Source: Elusimicrobiota bacterium (GTDB taxonomy: Bacteria; Elusimicrobiota; Elusimicrobia; JACQPE01). Taken from it: 64,000 nucleotides of DNA. Shown piece after piece: positions 61,201-64,000 of the stretch. The stretch spans positions 62,001 through 126,000 of the forward strand of contig JACPAN010000006.1 of NCBI GenBank assembly GCA_016180815.1, read 5' to 3'. The position numbers and the translations under genes were made by a program. The first letter of the stretch is position 1, and each line of letters begins with the position of its first letter. The notes beneath the pieces were generated by a model. That model did no database searches. It saw nothing but the letters and a program-made list of their open reading frames with translations, and was not told the origin of the DNA.

Positions 61201-64000
61201 TCCGTGACCACGACGCCGGCTAATTCTTCCGCTTTCGCCCGGACCTTCGCTTCCGTCTACGGCACGGCCTCGGACACCGGCGGCGCCGGGGCCAAAGGGG
61301 TCACGCTGCGCGTTCGGCGTTCCGACGGCGATTATTACAGCCGGGCCAACGAAGTTTGCGGAGACAATCTTTGGGATTCGGCCTCGTCGAATTTCCCCAT
61401 CGGCACGACCTTGACCGGCGGCGCTAATTGGTCCGTTGCCAATTTGGCGTCTTGTAAATTTGAGGAAGGATACCGGTACGAGGCTATTTCCCGGTCCCGG
61501 GACAATTCAAGAAACGCCACCATCGCCGAGGGCGATGACACGGCTTATTCCCAATACGAAATCGTCTATACGACCAATACCTTTGTCATTGATTTTACGA
61601 CCCCGACCCACGCCATCACGCAGCCGGTTACGGCTTGGCCTGCCTTGGGATTCGTGAAATCCATTTCAACTTTCACCGGAACCGTCAACGACCGCATCGA
61701 TGATTTTGTTTTCCCGATCGACGACGGTTTCCGCAATTACGAGGCCGGCATCGGCACCCGAACCGCGGACCGGTCCATACATGTGGCCATTCAGCATCGC
61801 ACGGACGGCAAATGGTGGGATGTGGCCGCGGATTCATTCTCCGTCACCTATTCCACGCCGCATTGGCAATACGGCGTCGCGCCAAGTTTTTATAACGACG
61901 GCACTTCTTTGGCCGGACAATCCTCGGGCACGTGGGAATTTTATGTCAATCCCAACGATCTTCAAAACAACACGAGCTACTATATTAATGTCCGCACCCG
62001 GGACTTGGTGGACAATTATGAGGTTGATTGGTCCACCCGCGTATTCACCGTGGACACCTCGACCCCGTCTACGGCTTTAGTGGAGCCGGCCAATGCCTGC
62101 CCCACGGCCTATGATACGCTGACGGAAGTGACCGGCACTGCGGATGATCCGCCCATCGGCGAATTGTCCGTGGTGAGTTTGCGTTTCCATCGCATCAGGG
62201 ATCAAGGCGTGGCCTCTGATACCTATTGGAACGGCGCCTCCTGGCAAGGGAGCGAAGTTTGGATCGATTCGGGAACGGTCAGCGCCCCCACTAGCGCAAC
62301 CTGGGATTATGACCTGCCCGTCGGCTTTTTGACCAATGACTCGGAATACGAAGTCACGGCCCGGGCCAAGGATAAAGCCGGCAACGTTCATGGTTTTACT
62401 TTGCCGGTGGTCGGCACGTTCGACCGTTGCGTCAAATTTTCCGAAACAGCGCCGGTGACCACTCTTTCGGCTCCGGGCAGCACAAAACCCAGGTTTAAGA
62501 GGAACGTATTTAACTTGGTTTCCGGCGGCTCGACGAATTCCCAAGCCGTGCAGGTGCGCGTCATCAGGGAATCAGATAAACAACAGTGGGATCAGATCAA
62601 TAAAATTTGGGTTTCATCCAGTCCCGATTTTTGGAATCCTGAAATTTCGACCGGAGCGGGAGGCAATTGGAATTGGTCTATTTCAACGGATGCTTTTAGC
62701 GGGGCTACAAACTCAACGTACACTATTAAATCGATGGGTCGTTCACCGGGCAGCGTTTATGAAGGCGGGAGCAGCGGCAATGCCGGGCGTTTATTGGTGG
62801 TGGATGAGGCGTTGCCCACGGGCGGCATTGTGACACCCGGCAATAACGCGATTTTGAATTCATTGACGCAAATCACCGGAACGGCGACGGATGTTAATGA
62901 TTGGGGCCGGGTGACGACTTCGGGCGTTAAAATCCGCATTCAAAATGCGGGCACGGGCAATTGCTGGAATTCAGGCGCGTGGGCGGGCTGCGGTGGGCCT
63001 TCCGATATCCCAACCAGTTTCGCGGGTGTGGAATGCGAAGGCGCGGCTTGCGCCAATATTCAATGGTCCACGCAAACGCATACCAACGGCTGGAATTTGG
63101 AATCCGGTTATTTCTACGACATTTTCCTTCGTCCCACGGACGAGGCGGGCAATTTAAACGATACCATCCCTTCGTTCCGTGTCACCTATGACACCACGCC
63201 CCCTGTGGCTGTCACCACGCAGCCGGTGCCTAATAACGTTTATCGCGAATTGCTGCAATTAGCCGGCACGGCCGTTGATCCGGCGGATGGCGCGTCGCCT
63301 CGGGACAAAATCGCGACTTTGGACCGGGTGGAGATTCAGATCATCGCCTTGGATGATTTAAACAAGCAATGGGGCGGTTCGAGCTTTGATTTTTACGCGG
63401 ACAGCTGGGTTGTGGTCTCCGGCACGCACCCCTGGTCCTACGACGCCGCGAGCTTGAATGCCAACCTGGCGACCGGGCGTTATGTGATTAAATCCCGTGG
63501 CCGCGACAAGGCGAATAACCAGCAAACGGTTTATTCAACGGTTGATAATTCCAGCTTTACCTTTTATGTGGACCGCGCTTCGCCCACCGCGATCATCGTG
63601 CAGCCCGCGCATAACACGAATTACAAATCTACGCAGCTTCAAGGTTTAGGCGCTTTAAGCGGCACAGCCTCCGATCCCCAGGCCGCCTATTACGCGTCCA
63701 CTCTGCCCGAGCTGGGCGTGACGCAGTTTAAGACATGGTACCTGGACGCGGGAACGAGCTATTACTTTTACGGCTCTTCATTTTCCGCGGGCGGAGAGTT
63801 CTGGGACAATGCCACGAATTCCTCTTCATCCCCGTGGACCAGAACCTTGGGCGCTGTTTGGGTTTCGGATAAGCAATATTACATTCAGGCCCGGGCGCGC
63901 GACCGGGCGTTGGCAACGTCCGGCGCTCTGAGTCCGAACATTCAGAACGAATTCGGGGTCCCGAGCGGCAACTCCAGCTACCATGCGTTTAAAGTGGATG
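52243..64000 (+). CDS. giant secreted Ig-like/IPT repeat protein (3' end outside window)
   Basis: I found no stop in this frame from ATG 52243 to the end of the window, which gives more than 3,900 codons (ATG 52279 is an alternative start). Residues about 38-58 form a hydrophobic export segment ending PMEAAQ. Residues about 60-450 are beta-rich and unassigned. One or two IPT/TIG-like domains follow (around 53.9-54.6 kb). From 54.97 kb a tandem array of Ig-like units begins, each starting like FxVDTxxPT..T.P and ending Y.v.aRA.D.AGN. Trp, Thr, Ser and Gly are abundant. It is probably a cell-surface adhesin or sheath protein. The riboswitch upstream may couple its production to c-di-GMP. Confidence 0.85.
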   Translation, partial: MEKHWSVEPERQMGPSKKSAAGGRGRAFAVFQFWVLNLKLTLIPVIVALLTAFPMEAAQRKVGNAGASTAFGGQKNVIYVPSVGYWIFFKDINADRSVWRFSTDGQDWTSSSDIFPYLQLAPDAAAPEPSVWHVPSLDNDGVTYTGRVYVSAGDATSDVNATAPSANLSMVDNSGNKMFVRWGKLRVDGGIDWDSATGIRRQRVGLRIQNAFCQYVENTTGSTVWDVLGGGKPAVVVYSSSTAGGYVALFGNARNAIATVSSIGGIGVTNLTEDLSGYIDGSFNVYAFCNENDAVATGSGGDYTALSPAGLSIAPVLDNGVANFFMGVRVDNSVAASYGGKGALVRLSSSSLRLTSLDGTPDTTGSTSVDNTNTLSATDALTILNPGVHGFRNTEEENNIEGFNFSIINEVAKSSAHIAYIDNLAGVAYRRKTAPTTVTAPIVLVSSPAGGTGSFPPQSPAITLVNNAKGQANYNEVYVLWVSSDNAAIRYRVGPATATADADFGATTTFKTGTGLNYPKVGFSVDYPKPIGIIWEASDGVYFDKIITSTWIPPVISAVSSAPASAPYSAQAYDLVVDDSLSGFRTLGNEKPDVKLLVNDEVDDDIAITSVTFVSNGQIKVSVIVSTFVQAGTGYTLRVTNPDGQEVSRSSAITINKPTITSIRDTDANNFTSCGIFPNNDGTTNKSCKIMVSGNYFQNWTGITGTTVLPSTNAVAVLIATETANGVTVSSLAYTGTPPASVDLFLKISTQNAAGVYTFNLTNPSSGSVLQPTTFYITVPTASISAPMAGVTTGFTVIVGSFGYTPNVGQATNDTSQIKITYLGTPRKVWNGSSMKLETDTGEFPTEEAKWKDVGSQFISSWTYTFIATNTVAVPDDGDYEILARARTSDGGIGEPFKSPFFSTVAVVLDRKPPSWAITSPGNDAAINTLAFDPVIQVSDLGAGLTTVEMLIQDIGLPQAAETNWQAFNSTGTLGSAPAGTQIWLSTNAGDSSKTIFNFVRTTQTITTNGTATAIDRPLWEDGHQYRISIKATDSRFIVDTSSGGADAFSWRFIYDITAPTVTLATPAPALLYDTTDQADAGNPLKTLSSIDGTVQDNVSGETRDDRVIWVRMARLDVNNLDAGYLDPTKTSDGDSSPDFVDLSGDAQWKKIEAQGTDNWNWDISGLDIADSDATYPFYRLDVFAKDEAGNSTGSVASPVYRRFFKLDKTAPTLSFVEVSSTAAAGVGYPVLDSQAFYGLLADGSTPIFSIRGSAADSNGISTVSWRVCWNGDGACDQYFDDQTASSWTNTTAKWYNARTTTTPSFQVWQATGIPWINGRIYKFSVTAWDNAGNQVSTITRTFGFDTVAPDFEMVNFTSGTTYGSQLPTQFEFDVIDCPQDSARCVGQHPSAKNAGVLNTDIFAGVQRNSDGYWYSDYTVPPGGCVGQWCPEALRKDYNVSSISGSLWKLTAGASFWASRNTETYKVHVWTQDQVNAAYRNKTSSQTQTAIFHWETQAPSSTLITPILATCDTSNVGEWYSDISGFTLPQILGTAFDRPTASTDVGYGPSPVTIIDDQLESIGHCGALPCETFQDFAEAQIKDTALGTCWDGTEFPGTQSPACGPSTWRQMTFSATSWTYPTSVLWPLTATGRRYEVRMRGKDNAIDTAKPPTKTDPVDDGIVYESNPNIESIIENTRNCRSFRVDKTSPTATFTTIVHNTQYSTLSTITGAAADSGTSGTVALSSHVQVAYWVEESDATNGNCSPPAGSLQRFWNTATQSYDVAGSSNAPPSSAWINVTSFDGSEWTATGTSTPTFTNACEYQVYVRAIDKVGLKTNVPAAPGSGLARVLIKFSPVTPQAVITLPSADDAYFRLSSPNALTMITGTASDATNVRVQVIVSTSDAIFPEGGGDAKDNLCWSGPGSGNAWIECDSDGVEDGTFNFSKANSTYVAVSVNTVPNPDEWSFGNPFPGGFPGAYDDNKLWVRIQAFQGNDDQPGLPQRVLFFDTTNPNRGFTVPFPSSAAFKTGELNYLAGTAQDPTNATTASGMDNSTFKFRIVLASNTSTAWCPELSAYADVSACSGSNEDILGNFTGGVNYSTAPPYTSWPSTGPWRDGYRFKVILGPGGTLKDLAQNAPSELESHASGFRYDLQKPTASITLPLSDVGKVSSLSVLSGTVADVDPSATSEGVDGINASGIFTAQASSGVAVKIIRDDGFVFDAGGPPYWPDNDSGDARWFAATGVGDVNWDSIDPDQTTWTYTHAELNTQLANNRRYTILTRARDKAGNQQNQYLTTTISSVTVAIDKEAPVLSITDPLSNQEPYNAIATGHSKHITVVDIKGTAQDGPSDTKAGFKVALGDVDVQLWYLNNSTSYYWNDTIGGWQAAVTSFPVAMTNQTNWSFEVGAAGCSPGSGCIDWGVSISTERVYYAAARARDNAVDGSSAAARNISPFLSTRTFVVDTLIPSSTFTVPGVGINFVNTLADLSGTADGGLSGFFPAGNPGGKVELKILHLTGAPEYWAGSSWTATETWSTGTVVSNNGWKYDRLPVTTVTSGDDYRVSLRTYDRAGNQSVEVTRDFRVDFTSPTVKIKLPDQNEGAGAPYSNSIVNAESTRTITTTLEFCAGSTGNCGAGDADASGLAEGWLAVSSGTGVTMRWWDQATASFTVVQTTVHWNQGTSLFTSSFVYTQGTLGSVLRDGITYRVYAKAKDVAGNWKGAGSFETADTSPLNCEDTGVDHICQEFRYDLTRPVSTITQPDTPYENLISSFSGTITNAGSNPSAIKRARVAVKCLEGSACTQGGGSVNNYWDWGAGAFLAGNLGLASAWTEAPIVGLTWSTSPVLTAMLVSGSTYTVIARIQDHALNEEQDGDAQGSTFLYDTVAPTTTLTLPRPSTYYYSLPEITGTFSETLSNMTTVQILLQKEGPTACWDGSVFVDPCNASFHWRGATLYSSSWSIAAPVSLLTPGVNYWVQARGQDGAGNKNFPDAVPTQGDSVKFTWDTLKPVSVTTTPANSSAFARTFASVYGTASDTGGAGAKGVTLRVRRSDGDYYSRANEVCGDNLWDSASSNFPIGTTLTGGANWSVANLASCKFEEGYRYEAISRSRDNSRNATIAEGDDTAYSQYEIVYTTNTFVIDFTTPTHAITQPVTAWPALGFVKSISTFTGTVNDRIDDFVFPIDDGFRNYEAGIGTRTADRSIHVAIQHRTDGKWWDVAADSFSVTYSTPHWQYGVAPSFYNDGTSLAGQSSGTWEFYVNPNDLQNNTSYYINVRTRDLVDNYEVDWSTRVFTVDTSTPSTALVEPANACPTAYDTLTEVTGTADDPPIGELSVVSLRFHRIRDQGVASDTYWNGASWQGSEVWIDSGTVSAPTSATWDYDLPVGFLTNDSEYEVTARAKDKAGNVHGFTLPVVGTFDRCVKFSETAPVTTLSAPGSTKPRFKRNVFNLVSGGSTNSQAVQVRVIRESDKQQWDQINKIWVSSSPDFWNPEISTGAGGNWNWSISTDAFSGATNSTYTIKSMGRSPGSVYEGGSSGNAGRLLVVDEALPTGGIVTPGNNAILNSLTQITGTATDVNDWGRVTTSGVKIRIQNAGTGNCWNSGAWAGCGGPSDIPTSFAGVECEGAACANIQWSTQTHTNGWNLESGYFYDIFLRPTDEAGNLNDTIPSFRVTYDTTPPVAVTTQPVPNNVYRELLQLAGTAVDPADGASPRDKIATLDRVEIQIIALDDLNKQWGGSSFDFYADSWVVVSGTHPWSYDAASLNANLATGRYVIKSRGRDKANNQQTVYSTVDNSSFTFYVDRASPTAIIVQPAHNTNYKSTQLQGLGALSGTASDPQAAYYASTLPELGVTQFKTWYLDAGTSYYFYGSSFSAGGEFWDNATNSSSSPWTRTLGAVWVSDKQYYIQARARDRALATSGALSPNIQNEFGVPSGNSSYHAFKVD
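54970..64000 (+). repeat. tandem Ig-like domain repeats within the giant gene
   Basis: About 21 units are visible. Their opening motif (D-T/x-x-P-T, as in DITAPTV, DKTAPTL, DTVAPDF, DKTSPTA, DLQKPTA, DKEAPVL, DFTSPTV, DTVAPTT, DTLKPVS, DTSTPST, DTTPPVA, DRASPTA) occurs near 54970, 55405, 55861, 56275, 56722, 57295, 57742, 58201, 58630, 59095, 59563, 59929, 60418, 60820, 61180, 61591, 62050, 62440, 62800, 63187, 63571 and 63991. The mean spacing is about 430 bases (about 143 aa). Units are conserved in motif but strongly diverged in DNA, so they are old duplications. Confidence 0.85.

Noticed and set aside
52341-63191. Many short open frames on both strands
   Set aside because: They lie within the uninterrupted giant frame, whose Ig-like motifs recur throughout. 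The short frames have no motif of their own.
54970-64000. CRISPR array or DNA-level tandem repeat
   Set aside because: The periodicity is about 430 bases and exists only at protein level. There are no short identical repeats with spacers.

Overview
The window is dense bacterial DNA with about 52 protein genes. No intergenic gap exceeds 300 bases, and I saw no rRNA, tRNA, CRISPR array, IS element or phage genes. The organism is Gram-negative: there is an Omp85-type outer-membrane protein, a porin, lipoproteins, periplasmic cytochromes and a MurU/AmgK cell-wall recycling pair. Huge secreted Ig-like repeat proteins, mosaic gene content and non-model promoters are compatible with an uncultured lineage such as Elusimicrobiota, but no marker here proves that.

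Layout. (1) 1-6.9 kb, + strand: an anaerobic-type respiratory operon with two c-type cytochromes, a stomatin-like SPFH protein, a pentaheme cytochrome, a TAT-exported molybdopterin-family subunit with no visible Mo-ligand Cys, a 16-Cys iron-sulfur subunit and an NrfD-type quinone-interacting membrane subunit. It resembles the Qrc / alternative complex III family. By eye it is richer in A/T than the rest. (2) 6.9-11.8 kb: a divergent SDR and a 999-aa MutS with a C-terminal GIY-YIG domain, organised like plant organellar MSH1, facing a stand-alone GIY-YIG protein. (3) 11.8-24.5 kb: copper nitrite reductase and a small Cys-rich partner, glycerol kinase, a UPF1-like helicase, an M23 peptidase, an Omp85 protein, a LOG-family protein, Era, a lipoprotein with clear promoter and terminator, class I aldolase plus phosphofructokinase, and RidA. 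(4) 24.5-33.2 kb, mostly - strand: asnS, an N-acetylmuramate kinase-like protein fused to a RapZ C-terminal domain, MurU-like nucleotidyltransferase, secreted MsrB-MsrA, and a UvrD-like helicase with an EndoQ-type PHP endonuclease. (5) 33.2-41.7 kb: small secreted proteins, MscS, a complete sugar-type ABC importer, an OPA-family transporter and a HAD phosphatase.

(6) 41.7-48.8 kb is the most interesting stretch. A Fur-family regulator carries a perfect 19-bp palindrome at its own start. The same palindrome lies between the -35 and -10 of the next operon. That operon encodes ApbE flavin transferase, an outer-membrane porin, an exported FMN-binding protein, a four-helix His-containing membrane protein and an exported CbiX-like chelatase with a His-rich loop, followed by overlapping thyX, a chlorite-dismutase/HemQ-family gene and a cyclophilin. 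I read this as a metal-regulated extracytosolic flavin redox and metal-handling system.

(7) 48.9-64.0 kb: secreted proteins, a predicted Cys-His-Asp (transglutaminase-like) membrane-anchored protein and a Phd/PIN toxin-antitoxin pair. A c-di-GMP-I (GEMM) riboswitch then leads a small secreted protein and a giant open frame that runs off the window (more than 3,900 codons, with about 21 tandem Ig-like repeats). Several promoters share a TTGAC-N17/18-TA(C/T)... layout and some genes look leaderless. Convergent genes repeatedly overlap at their 3' ends, so the genome is very compact.
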